Assembly (NCBI GenBank): GCA_036387135.1
Contig: DASVUH010000066.1
Span: 1 to 64,000 of the forward strand
Direction: 5' to 3'
From: JALZCH01 sp036387135
GTDB lineage: Bacteria > Acidobacteriota > Blastocatellia > Pyrinomonadales > Pyrinomonadaceae
Length of the DNA stretch: 64,000 bases
Shown here: positions 1-8,182 of the stretch, piece after piece
Numbering within the stretch: position 1 is the stretch's first letter
Layout: each line of letters begins with the position of its first letter
Made by a program: the position numbers and the translations under genes
The notes under the pieces: model-generated
What the model was told of the DNA's origin: nothing
Seen by the model: only the letters and a program-made list of their open reading frames with translations
Database searches by the model: none

Positions 1-1
1 A

Positions 2-430
2 ATCATTCAAAAATATTTATTGCCATCTTCAAACCAGCCGGAGCGCGCCGCGCCGGTAATCGGCAAACAGATGAACTTGTCCGACGTAAATTGGGCAGGT
101 CAACCGAAAACCTTAGTCCTTGCTCTTTCGACAAGCTGTCACTTCTGCAATGAAAGCGCACCGTTCTACAGACGCCTTCTGGAAGAAACAAAGGGCAAAA
201 ACATTAGATTCATCGCTGTTTTTTCTACTAAAACCGAAGACAGCATAAAACATCTTGAGAAACTTGGAATCAACGGATTCGAAGTCAAACAAGCACCGAT
301 TTCCGCACTTGATGCGAGTGGTACGCCAACATTAATTCTCACTAACGATAAAGGCGAAGTGACGAATTTTTGGATTGGCAGACTGCCTGCGAACAAAGAA
401 TCGGAAGTCATCAATCAACTTAATAGCTAA
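2..430 (+). CDS. Thioredoxin-fold protein, C-terminal part (cut by window edge)
   Basis: The frame is open to the left edge (codons before the TTG at 20 read through), so the true start and probably an N-terminal anchor lie outside the window. Seen: a CxxC active site CHFC at about 137-148, preceded by the hydrophobic strand TLVLALST, and a later SGTPTLIL segment holding the cis-Pro expected of the fold, followed by a strand and a C-terminal helix. This matches TlpA/redoxin-type extracytoplasmic thioredoxins, which reduce, oxidise or isomerise disulfides outside the cytoplasm. It ends 17 bp before a small Cys-patterned exported protein on the same strand, a plausible client (inference). The exact subfamily cannot be told from the fragment. 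Confidence 0.75.
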   Translation: MIQKYLLPSSNQPERAAPVIGKQMNLSDVNWAGQPKTLVLALSTSCHFCNESAPFYRRLLEETKGKNIRFIAVFSTKTEDSIKHLEKLGINGFEVKQAPISALDASGTPTLILTNDKGEVTNFWIGRLPANKESEVINQLNS

Positions 431-447
431 TAAGGAGACTAAATTGT

Positions 448-855
448 ATGAGAAAATGTATGTTTAAATTATTCGCTTTGTGCATTATGTTTGGAGGTTT
501 AATTGTTTTAACTTCCGAAAATACGGTAACCAAGGCGACAGATAACTGCAGGGCAGATTATGACAGTTGTCTTGTAGAATGTCTGAACATAGGCGGAGGA
601 TCATCTTGCAGATTGGGTTGCTTTCAAACTTTTTCGCAATGTAAGGAGCAAATTATTACAGACATGGAAGACGTTATTGAGGCTAATAACGGCGGGGCGC
701 TTCCTGTCTTAGATGAGTATCAAATATGCATGTCACAACTTAATACCTGCCCTTTATTACCTGTGGATGAAGATCCAATGACGCTTGAAGATATGCTCAT
801 TTGTCTTGAACAGAGATATGAGCAAAAAATAGCATGTTTAAGTTTGTTACCATAA
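448..855 (+). CDS. Small exported Cys-patterned protein, function unknown
   Basis: 135 residues. The ATG at 448 follows an AAGGAG ribosome site at 432-437. Residues 4-23 form a hydrophobic signal segment. The mature part has an unusually symmetric cysteine series: C34-x6-C41-x3-C45-x8-C54-x3-C58-x6-C65. The inner twin Cx3C pairs match the disulfide-stapled helical hairpin layout (alpha-hairpinin/CHCH-like). Further cysteines lie in CMSQLNTC and CLEQRYEQKIAC near the C-terminus. No family is recognised. It is probably co-transcribed with the thioredoxin-fold gene 17 bp upstream, which suggests oxidative folding or redox exchange between the two products. That link is inference from adjacency only. 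Confidence 0.7.
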   Translation: MRKCMFKLFALCIMFGGLIVLTSENTVTKATDNCRADYDSCLVECLNIGGGSSCRLGCFQTFSQCKEQIITDMEDVIEANNGGALPVLDEYQICMSQLNTCPLLPVDEDPMTLEDMLICLEQRYEQKIACLSLLP

Positions 856-886
856 CGAACTGTCAAGACTGGTTTGATTAAAATTA

Positions 887-921
887 GCGGGAAATTTGCG
901 CTTTCAAGCTGGATTTCCCGC
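887..921. terminator. Hairpin after the Cys-patterned protein gene
   Basis: A perfect 9-bp inverted repeat, GCGGGAAAT (887-895) and ATTTCCCGC (913-921), with a 17-base loop, lies 32 bp after the stop at 855. The following bases are T-rich but not a clean T-run, so it may be a weak terminator or an mRNA-end stabiliser. Confidence 0.45.
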
Positions 922-1048
922 CGATATTTGCTTTGATTTAAGGTGTTGAAGCGGTTAACTCTGAGCGGACAAATCACATCCTTTTTGCACTCTTGCTTGA
1001 CCAATTGAAGGTTTTGTCAAACCATTTGTTTGAGGGAGACCGAAAATC

Positions 1049-1365
1049 ATGAAAAAAAAACTGTTTGTTCTGTTTCTAATCGCCGCCGTTTTCTCAGGTA
1101 TTCCTGTTTTCTCGTATGCCGAAACAAGACTTGCGAGTCGCGATACAAATAAACTCGCGCAGGATTGGATGCCCTGCACGGTTTCAGACCCCGCTCAATG
1201 TTCGTTCAAAAGCGAACGGAAGAGTTATTGCCAAATTAAAAAACGGAACTCTCGTTGAGATTGACGATTCGACAGCCGGAAAAAAAATGGTCGCGAATTA
1301 GCTTTAGCAGCGGCAAAAAAACAGTTCTAGGCTGGGTTTTGAGAGATTACCTTAGTTGCCAATAA
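1049..1365 (+). pseudogene. Exported SH3-domain (SH3b) protein split by two frameshifts
   Basis: Three consecutive frames together spell one plausible protein. Frame A starts at ATG 1049 with a signal peptide (MKKKLFVLFLIAAVF...) and runs to about 1190. Frame B, about 1190-1285, carries LNVRSKANGRVIAKLKNG, a typical bacterial SH3 N-terminal half. Frame C, 1288-1365, carries SSGKKTVLGWVLRDYLSCQ then TAA, the typical GWV end of SH3b domains. Both shifts have the sense of one extra base. The second lies in a run of eight A (1280-1287). The gene is either decayed or affected by sequencing/assembly error. Slippage at the A8 run is a third possibility. Read through, the product would be about 105 residues, probably periplasmic. 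Confidence 0.65.
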
Positions 1366-1840
1366 ACAGTTCTTACCGGATGTTTCGCCAAAAGATTAAG
1401 AAATAAATGTTCCGCGACAGGCTTGAACGGAAATTTCTCTGCAAGGGTTAATCGTTTTGGTTGAGCGGATACAAAATCCCGTCGTTTCCAGTCCCGGGCA
1501 TTTTTATTAAAACTGGATAGCCCCGGTTTTTATTGGTTCACTCAACAAAATCTGGGCTTTTTTGTGTCTAAAACTAATCGGAAAAAACCGAATAAAAGAA
1601 TATTTTGGACACGATACGGGCTTGCTTTGAGTGGCTATTTTCTTGAGTTTTTTCGAACTTCCCAAAGGAAATACATTTGATTATATCTTACGTTATTTGT
1701 AACTTCCCGTTTTGAAAGTAATGCGCAAGCGCGCCCGTGAAAATTAGTCCAACGCAGACTGCCCCTAGAAAACCAAATCATAATCGAGGTTGATTTTGGT
1801 TTTAAGTTATATTGCATCGGGTTTTTGCTGAAACTGCTTA
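1366..1840. other. Non-coding stretch with one terminator-like hairpin
   Basis: No convincing gene. A 60-codon minus-strand frame exists (1635-1817) but lacks a ribosome site and has a composition unlike a protein. Apart from the hairpin at 1519-1563 I see nothing interpretable. The stretch separates the broken SH3 gene from a convergent exported-protein gene. Confidence 0.6.
1519..1563 (+). terminator. Rho-independent-like terminator
   Basis: AGCCC (1519-1523) pairs with GGGCT (1554-1558) around a long loop and is followed by a T-run to 1563. A second short repeat, AAAACTGG/CCGGTTTT, overlaps the left arm. It is about 150 bp past the SH3 remnant, so it may end that transcript. Confidence 0.4.
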
Positions 1841-2488
1841 CTAACCGACTTTAGCCAAGATCATGGTGATTTCGTCGCGCACGGTAGGCGTTTCAACCGT
1901 TCTCAGTAATTTAATTGATTTACCGTCTTCAGAAAGTTTCCAGACCTCTCTGGTGGTAACTTCCATCTCGCCATTCGGGGTTTTGATTCGGCGAATTGTC
2001 GTGAATTGCAGCGATTTGCCGCTTTTATCCGGTTTGGCTTTAACTCTGACTAAGCCTTGCGGAGTTTCAATTTTTACTTCTTCACCGTTGAGATTATAGA
2101 CAGCGTCGTTTGTGGTGAAAAATAACGCCATTGTTCCGCCGTAATTTATCTTTTCCGTCCCGGAAGTCGCAGACTTAATCTCTCCGGTCGGCTGCGGATT
2201 TCCCATCCTGCTTGCACTCTGGGTAACAGGGGTCACAGCGCCGCGCCCTTCGGCTTCAATCGGCACGTTTCCGTCAATCTGGCTTTTGACGTTAATATTG
2301 CTCTCAGTTCCGCTAACCGCCATCTTGTAGTTTTTCAGTTTTTGGGGGAAATCTTTGCTGGTATTGGTTTTCTCCCTATCCAACATCCAATTTCCGGCAA
2401 ATGCGGAAGTTTGCGATTGAGCTTTAATTCCAATTACCGCCGATAAGAAAACGAGCGCGAGAACTAAGCTGAAACATGGGTTTTTCAT
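1841..2488 (-). CDS. Exported protein of unknown function
   Basis: The start is placed at ATG 2488, preceded by GGAAGGA. The frame extends further upstream but the added residues do not fit a signal peptide. The product, about 215 residues, begins with a signal sequence (MKNPCFSLVLALVFLS...), cleaved probably near AQSQTSAFAG. The mature part is beta-rich, opening with FAGNWMLDREKT and closing with a strand-rich WKLSEDGKSIKL motif. Such W-x-L-D/S-x-D-G-K-S repeats are frequent in secreted lipocalin-like proteins of Acidobacteriota (from memory of the families). No catalytic residues are evident. A periplasmic or secreted location is inferred; the function is unknown. Confidence 0.65.
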   Translation of the reverse strand: MKNPCFSLVLALVFLSAVIGIKAQSQTSAFAGNWMLDREKTNTSKDFPQKLKNYKMAVSGTESNINVKSQIDGNVPIEAEGRGAVTPVTQSASRMGNPQPTGEIKSATSGTEKINYGGTMALFFTTNDAVYNLNGEEVKIETPQGLVRVKAKPDKSGKSLQFTTIRRIKTPNGEMEVTTREVWKLSEDGKSIKLLRTVETPTVRDEITMILAKVG

Positions 2489-2627
2489 GACTGTCGTTGT
2501 CCTTCCAGAATAGAAATCATTGAAAATGGCTTTCCGGCAATACGCCTTTAATTTTTTAATTTGATCTGAACAAAGGAATTTGTTCTGTTTCCCGGTCATT
2601 TTATTACATCCGATTAATTCATATCAA

Positions 2628-2661
2628 CTAAAAGGCTTTGCTCACGAATGAACAAAGCCTT
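2628..2661 (-). terminator. Terminator of the VWFA-like gene
   Basis: AAGGCTTTG (2632-2640) and CAAAGCCTT (2653-2661) form a perfect 9-bp stem with a 12-base loop. On the minus strand it is followed by TTTT (2631-2628). It lies 26 bp beyond the stop of the gene at 2687-3649. Confidence 0.7.
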
Positions 2662-2686
2662 CCGCATTTCATAAATGTAATAAAAG

Positions 2687-3649
2687 TTATCCTTTTTTCG
2701 TTAAACTTTGATAACCTCTCCGATTCGACAGGCGAAATTTACCGCCTTTTTCCGCTTTGACGGCAACTTTCAGCTTGTGCCATTTATTGTCCACGGTTTC
2801 GGGATAAAAGCCGATCACGTATTGATTTTCAACTTCCGCTTGAACTTTTCTTAAAATCGTATATAAGAAAAGGCGATTCTGAATCAATTGTTCAAATGAT
2901 TGTCCGCCGCTCGTGCGGCTTAATTCGTCGAGCGCGGCGCGACTGAGCTGATTGGTTTCCGTTGGTCCCAAAGTCTGCTTTTGCTGACCGCGATAAATGT
3001 CGGTATAGCTCCACAAACGCTGATTTTGATCGGCGAAGCTAATGGTATAAGTCGGCAAGTTTATGCCTCGCAAATGCAGCCGCAATTCTTTTAGGCTGTG
3101 ATGACTCGAATGATCTTCTCCGTCAGTCAAAATTATCAAAATCTGCTTCGAGTTTTTATTTTCGCGGACTTTGCTTGAAGCGGCGAAAACAGCGTCGTAA
3201 AGGGAATTGGGTGAATTAGGTTTAGCATCGAGAAGCGCCCTCTGAATTTGCTCGCCGGTCGGCACAAAATCGGTTGTCAGGCTTCCTCGCTCATTAAAGA
3301 CGGTGATGAAAAAATTGTCTTTTTGTTTTAACTCTTTAGTAAATTGCCGCAGAGAGTCTAAAACATTTTTCGTCCGCTCATCGGTCGTCGGATGCAAATC
3401 ATAAACGATGCCGAAATAAACGGGAGATTCTTCAGCCGAAAATTGTTCGATTTCCTGTTTGACGTTCTTGTCGAAAACTTCAAAATCTTCTTTTTTCAGA
3501 TTTTTGACATAATTGCCGTTTTTATCCGTGACCGCAACATTCAAGGTCACCAGATTCGTCTCAACGCTAATTGTCTCGTCCTGTGCGAATGCGCCGCCGG
3601 ACATTGCCGCAAATAAAACGATTATCGGTAATAATTTTATAACTTTCAT
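2687..3649 (-). CDS. Exported VWFA-like protein (acidobacterial VWFA-related type)
   Basis: 320 residues with a signal peptide ending near FAQDE (residue 23). Next comes the strand-rich domain LVTLNVAVTDKNGNYVKNL...DFEVFDKN, characteristic of the VWFA-related family expanded in Acidobacteriota, then a von Willebrand factor A fold of about residues 76-240. The usual metal-site motif DxSxS is altered here to DLHPT at residues 84-88. The later TDGEDHSS segment (near residue 176) is preserved. Family members are probably envelope adhesion or scaffold proteins, but no specific partner is known. It is monocistronic, with its own terminator, and divergent from the GH3 glycosidase gene. Confidence 0.8.
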   Translation of the reverse strand: MKVIKLLPIIVLFAAMSGGAFAQDETISVETNLVTLNVAVTDKNGNYVKNLKKEDFEVFDKNVKQEIEQFSAEESPVYFGIVYDLHPTTDERTKNVLDSLRQFTKELKQKDNFFITVFNERGSLTTDFVPTGEQIQRALLDAKPNSPNSLYDAVFAASSKVRENKNSKQILIILTDGEDHSSHHSLKELRLHLRGINLPTYTISFADQNQRLWSYTDIYRGQQKQTLGPTETNQLSRAALDELSRTSGGQSFEQLIQNRLFLYTILRKVQAEVENQYVIGFYPETVDNKWHKLKVAVKAEKGGKFRLSNRRGYQSLTKKG

Positions 3650-3915
3650 CTGTGCGCCTCTCTTTATCTGCCTTTAATTTATCGCCAATTAGAAAACGCC
3701 GCAATTATTAAATTTAATAATGTTTAGTTTTCAATTCCTCTACTAGTTAACGCGCGAAAATATTAAAAAAAGTATCCCTAAAAGTTTCTAATTGATTCCT
3801 TATTATTGAGCCGCTCTTTATTTTGCTGTCCGATATTTTTGTCTGATTTCACAAAAACAAATCTTTCCTTTAAAATCGCAGGAACAAAACCCGCCGCGTC
3901 CGGCGTTTTTCCAAA

Positions 3916-5769
3916 ATGAATTTTTACAAATTTTTAAGCCTGTTTCTCGTCTGTTTTCTGTTTCTGAATTCAGCGCCGCTCCTTGCGGCGCAAAACAACC
4001 GCACGGCAAACCGTTTTGTCGAGCCGTCGCAAAAAGCCTCGAAATGGGCTGAAAAAGAATTGCGGCGAATGACGATGGAAGAAAAAGTCGGTCAGCTCGT
4101 TTCGGTCGGAATCAACGCCAGATTTTTAAATCAGGACAATCCCGAATTCGTCGAGTTAAAACGCCACGTAGAAGCGAACAAAGTGGGCGGAATCGTTTTA
4201 TTCGCCTCGCCGGTTTACGAAGCCGTGCATTTAACAAATCGGATGCAGGCGGCGGCAAAATACCCGCTTTTGATTTCCGCCGATTTTGAATACGGCACCG
4301 GAATGCGTTTTGAAGACACCGTAAGTTTCCCGTGGAATATGGCGGTCGCGGCGACCGGAGAGCCGGAGTTGGCGCGCCGACAAGGCGAATTTACCGCCAG
4401 AGAAGCCCGCGCGCTCGGCATTCATCACGTTTTTGCGCCCGTCGTTGATGTCAACAACAACGCCGATAATCCGGTCATAAACGTCCGGTCATACGGCGAA
4501 AATCCGGCGGACGTTTCACGTTTCGGAGCCGCCTTCATCAACGGTTTGCAAGCGGAAAATGTTTTAGCCACAGTCAAACATTTTCCCGGACACGGAGACA
4601 CGGCGGTTGATTCGCATCGCGGGCTGCCGATTATCAATTTGCCGCGTTCGCGTTTCGATCAAATCGAGCTGGTTCCGTTTAAAAATGCTATTGATGCCGG
4701 AGTTGCTTCCGTAATGGTCGCGCATATTGCACTGCCGCAAATTGATGCAACCGAAATCAAGCCGCTCGAAAAACCGATTGCGCCTGTTAACGCCCCTGAA
4801 GGCACTGAAATCGTTGCCGAAAAAGCGTATCTTCCCGCCACTCTGTCGCCCGTCGTCAATACGCAGATTTTGCGAAAAGAGCTTGGTTTTAAAGGCTTGA
4901 TCGTTACGGACGCAATGGATATGAGCGGTTTGACGCTTTATTTTCATCAGGATGAAGCCGCCGTCCGCGCGTTTTTGGCTGGCGCGGATATGATTTTAAA
5001 ACCGGCAGATGTTGACCTGACGATTCGCGGTCTGCGCGAAGCCGTTCAATCGGGCAGAATCTCCGAAGCGAGATTAAACGAATCGGTCGGGAAAATTCTG
5101 GCATTAAAATACGAGCTTGGTTTGACGAAAAACCGTCTCGCGCCGATCGAAGCGCTCGACACGATTGTCGCCTCGCAAGCCGCGCGCGATTTGTCTCAGG
5201 AAGTCGCCAACAAAGCCGTCACGCTCGTTAAATCGGAAGGCAGCGCGATTCCGCTCAAAAAAGGGAAAATTTTCGTTCTCGGCATAACTAACGGCGACGA
5301 TAAATCATGGGTTGGAAACACATTTTTGCGCGAAATGCGTCGCGGCGGAATGAAATTCGATGCCGCGATTTTGGACGAGCGCTCGACCGAAAAAGAGATT
5401 CGAGAAACGCTGGAAAAAGCCCGCCGCGCCGAAATTATAATCGCGCCGCTTTACGGTCGCGTCCGCACAGGACAGGCGCGAAGCGTCGGGCTGCCGGATT
5501 CTAGCGTCAAAGTTCTGCGGGATTTACTGGCTGAAAACAAAAACGTTGTCGGAATCAGCTTCGGAAATCCATATCTTTTAACCGCTTTTCCGCAAATGAG
5601 AACTTATCTGGTCGCTTACGGCGATATGGCTGTCTTGCAGCGCGCGACGGCGCGCGCCGTTCTCGGCGAGCAGGATATACGCGGGCGTTTGCCGATTAGT
5701 TTGCCCGGACTTTTTCCCATCGGAACGGGAATTCAAATCAAAAAAACGGAAACGACCGCCGTTAAATAA
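3916..5769 (+). CDS. Exported glycoside hydrolase family 3, NagZ/YbbD-like
   Basis: 617 residues. An N-terminal signal peptide (FLSLFLVCFLFLNSAPLLAA) is followed by a GH3 TIM-barrel domain. Residues about 220-235 hold KHFPGHGDTAVDSH, the loop whose Asp-His pair does general acid/base catalysis in beta-N-acetylglucosaminidases of the NagZ class. LIVTDAMDMSG supplies the nucleophile Asp. A second alpha/beta domain follows (from about residue 400, VTLVKSEGSAIPL). Two-domain, exported NagZ enzymes such as Bacillus YbbD remove GlcNAc from cell-wall fragments. The gene ends 4 bp before the amine oxidase gene. Beta-hexosaminidase of other specificity is the main alternative. A NamZ-type muramidase is encoded at 46.3-47.5 kb. 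Confidence 0.85.
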   Translation: MNFYKFLSLFLVCFLFLNSAPLLAAQNNRTANRFVEPSQKASKWAEKELRRMTMEEKVGQLVSVGINARFLNQDNPEFVELKRHVEANKVGGIVLFASPVYEAVHLTNRMQAAAKYPLLISADFEYGTGMRFEDTVSFPWNMAVAATGEPELARRQGEFTAREARALGIHHVFAPVVDVNNNADNPVINVRSYGENPADVSRFGAAFINGLQAENVLATVKHFPGHGDTAVDSHRGLPIINLPRSRFDQIELVPFKNAIDAGVASVMVAHIALPQIDATEIKPLEKPIAPVNAPEGTEIVAEKAYLPATLSPVVNTQILRKELGFKGLIVTDAMDMSGLTLYFHQDEAAVRAFLAGADMILKPADVDLTIRGLREAVQSGRISEARLNESVGKILALKYELGLTKNRLAPIEALDTIVASQAARDLSQEVANKAVTLVKSEGSAIPLKKGKIFVLGITNGDDKSWVGNTFLREMRRGGMKFDAAILDERSTEKEIRETLEKARRAEIIIAPLYGRVRTGQARSVGLPDSSVKVLRDLLAENKNVVGISFGNPYLLTAFPQMRTYLVAYGDMAVLQRATARAVLGEQDIRGRLPISLPGLFPIGTGIQIKKTETTAVK

Positions 5770-5773
5770 TTCG

Positions 5774-6961
5774 ATGACGATAAACCGCCGCCAATTTTTG
5801 AAAATCGCAGGATTCGGCGCGGCTTTCGCCTCGTTTCCCAAGCAAGCGTTTTCGCAGGCTCAGAAGCGGAAAATCGTCGTCATCGGCGCGGGTTTGTCCG
5901 GCTTGGCAGCGGCTTACGAGCTTGGAAAATTGGGACATTCGGTAACGATTTTGGAAGCGCAGAATCGCGCAGGCGGGCGGGTTTTAACTTTGCGCGAGCC
6001 GTTTTCCGAAAATCTTTACGCAGAGGCGGGCGCGGCGCGGATACACGAAAATCACAATTTAACGCATCGCTATATCAAAGAGTTTGGGTTGCCGTTGATT
6101 CCTTTTTATCCGTCGCAGGGAAAGTTTGTCAGAATCAGGCAAAACAAACGCGACGAAGTAAGCTGGGGAAAGTTTGCGGAAACGATGGACTCGCTGGTGC
6201 ATCTCGAAAAGCCGCAAAAATGGCAAAAAATTCGCGGGGGCAATGATGCTCTGCCAAAAGCGTTTGCCGGAAAGCTCGCCGGCAAAATTCATTACGAATC
6301 AAAAGCCGCGCGGATCGAGCAGGGAAAAGATTCCGTTACCGTCAAATTCAGCGAAAAAGGAAAACTCGAAACAATTTCGGCTGATTTTTTAATTTGCGCC
6401 GCTCCGCTCACAATGCTGCGAAAAATCGAAATCGAGCCGCAGCTTTCAAAAGCGAAACGAGATGTGATTGAAAAAGTAAAATATGATTCTGCATCGCGGA
6501 TTTTCCTGCAAACCCGGAAGAAATTTTGGCTGGAAAAAGGTTTAAACGGCTATGCAATCGGCGATAATTACGGCGAAATTTGGGATTCATCATTCGGGCA
6601 AAATTCGACGCGCGGAATCTTGCAGGCGTATCTGCGGGGCTACATTTCGGAAAACCTGCGAATCTTGCCGAAAGACGAACGCTTGCAGGCGACCGCCCAA
6701 AAACTGGAAGAATATTTTCCCGGTGTCCGGGAAAACTATGAAACAGGCTTTGCTAAATGCTGGAGCGAAGACCCGTTTGTTCTGGGAGCCTGGGGACATC
6801 CCGATCTAGATCAAATTCCTATGCTCCAAAAACCGGAAAATCGAATTTTTTTCGCCGGAGAACACGCTTCTTTCAATCCCTCGTGGATGCAGGGCGCGCT
6901 CGAATCCTCTGTTCGCGTTGTGCAGGAAATCCAAACAGCCGCCGTTACATCTGCCAAATAA
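5774..6961 (+). CDS. Tat-exported flavin amine oxidase family protein
   Basis: 395 residues. The N-terminus has a twin-arginine signal (NRRQFLKIAGFGAAFASF), so a folded, FAD-loaded export is expected. The dinucleotide-binding motif VIGAGLSGLAAAYELG (about residues 36-51) and AGGRVLT follow, as in monoamine oxidase/L-amino acid oxidase-type enzymes. Near the C-terminus, FFAGEHASFNPSWMQGALES is the conserved FAD-contact region. The substrate cannot be predicted. It is closely coupled to the GH3 gene upstream (4-bp gap), and its stop directly abuts the stop of convergent mlaD, leaving no intergenic base. Confidence 0.85.
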   Translation: MTINRRQFLKIAGFGAAFASFPKQAFSQAQKRKIVVIGAGLSGLAAAYELGKLGHSVTILEAQNRAGGRVLTLREPFSENLYAEAGAARIHENHNLTHRYIKEFGLPLIPFYPSQGKFVRIRQNKRDEVSWGKFAETMDSLVHLEKPQKWQKIRGGNDALPKAFAGKLAGKIHYESKAARIEQGKDSVTVKFSEKGKLETISADFLICAAPLTMLRKIEIEPQLSKAKRDVIEKVKYDSASRIFLQTRKKFWLEKGLNGYAIGDNYGEIWDSSFGQNSTRGILQAYLRGYISENLRILPKDERLQATAQKLEEYFPGVRENYETGFAKCWSEDPFVLGAWGHPDLDQIPMLQKPENRIFFAGEHASFNPSWMQGALESSVRVVQEIQTAAVTSAK

Positions 6962-8146
6962 TTAAAAAAGCTCAAATTTGACGGTTAAATATTTTTTCGG
7001 ATTTTGACGGAAATCGTAAATCAATTTATTCACTTCCGATGTAGCCTGATTGACGTTGTTGTAGAGCGTTTCGTCACGAATAAGTTTACCGAGCGTTCCT
7101 TCGCCGCGTTCGGCTGCCGAAACGATGTTTTCGACGCGAAGTGCGGTTGAATTAAAACGCGCCAGCGTGTCGCGGGCTTCGTTATAGAGAGCTTCGTCCT
7201 TCAAAAATTTTCCGGCGGTTCCGCGACCTTCGCTGAGGTCGAGAATAATCGGGTCAAACCGCTCGGCAATCTGAGTCAGACGCGCAACCGAAGCGCGCGT
7301 TTCGGCGACTGTGGCGCGCAAATCGTTATACAACGCTTCGTCGCGCAGCAATCTACCGGCGGTTCCGCGCCCGGCGCGCAAATCTCTAGCAATTGCTTCA
7401 AGTTGTTCAGTCGAGCGGTTAATGCTGTTGTAAATTGCCGGGTCGTTCAAGAGTCTTCCCGCCGTTCCTTCGCCGCGATTCAATTGTCTCGCGACTGACT
7501 GTAACTCGGCGACCGTGCCCCGCGATTGTGCAATTGTCGCGTTCAGATTGTTATAAAGCTGTTCGTCGTTGATGACTTTGCCGAGCGTTCCTTCGCCCTC
7601 GTTGATTTTAGTCGCAATATCGGTCATCGGAATTGCCAAACGATTGAGCTGCTGAACCAGTTCGTTGCCGGAAACCGTTAATTGATTGATCGTCGCCGGA
7701 ACGACCGATCTTAAAACGTAATTTTCGGGGACCGGCTGACCGGCTGAAGTTCCCGGCGAAATGTCAATCACTTTGTCGTTTCCGAGAACCGTGGAAGCGA
7801 CGAGCTGCGCGGTCGAATCGGTTCTGATACGCTCGGAAACCGGCTGACCGTCAACAATCTCAGAAACCGTAAAGGTTGCTTCTACTTTCGGCTCGTCAGC
7901 GGCGCCCGGCGGGCGAAGTTTTACTTCCTGGACTTTGCCAATCGGCATTCCGGCAAGCTGAACCTGCCCGCCTTCGCGCAAACCTTCGGCGCTCGTGAAA
8001 TTGGCTTTGAGCTGAAATTTGCGCTCAAACGGGTTGAAATCGCCTGAAGCATTTAAAAGCAGAAAAATCAAAACTGCGAGCGCAATCAGCGTGAAAATTC
8101 CGACGCGCAGCTCTCTAAAGCCGATTGTTTTTCCAGAACTTGCCAT
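6962..8146 (-). CDS. mlaD: MlaD-like MCE-domain lipid transport protein with C-terminal repeats
   Basis: 394 residues. A short cytoplasmic start is followed by one membrane helix (GIFTLIALAVLIFLLLN, residues 16-32) and an MCE domain (about 40-130; LREGGQVQLAGMPIGKV and DSTAQLVASTVLGND). After a helical region come five copies of the motif GxGTxGxxxxDxxxYN, from about residue 185 to 365 (GEGTLGKVINDEQLYN through GEGTLGKLIRDETLYN). MCE proteins form hexameric rings or tubes that carry phospholipid between the inner and outer membranes. This is the last gene of mlaE-mlaF-mlaD. The repeats suggest a long helical barrel or tether (inference). Confidence 0.9.
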   Translation of the reverse strand: MASSGKTIGFRELRVGIFTLIALAVLIFLLLNASGDFNPFERKFQLKANFTSAEGLREGGQVQLAGMPIGKVQEVKLRPPGAADEPKVEATFTVSEIVDGQPVSERIRTDSTAQLVASTVLGNDKVIDISPGTSAGQPVPENYVLRSVVPATINQLTVSGNELVQQLNRLAIPMTDIATKINEGEGTLGKVINDEQLYNNLNATIAQSRGTVAELQSVARQLNRGEGTAGRLLNDPAIYNSINRSTEQLEAIARDLRAGRGTAGRLLRDEALYNDLRATVAETRASVARLTQIAERFDPIILDLSEGRGTAGKFLKDEALYNEARDTLARFNSTALRVENIVSAAERGEGTLGKLIRDETLYNNVNQATSEVNKLIYDFRQNPKKYLTVKFELF

Positions 8147-8182
8147 AAACTTTTATCCGAGTCGAAATATTATAAAACAAGA

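Noticed and set aside
1635..1817. 60-codon minus-strand frame in the gene-free stretch
   Set aside because: No ribosome site, no recognisable features.
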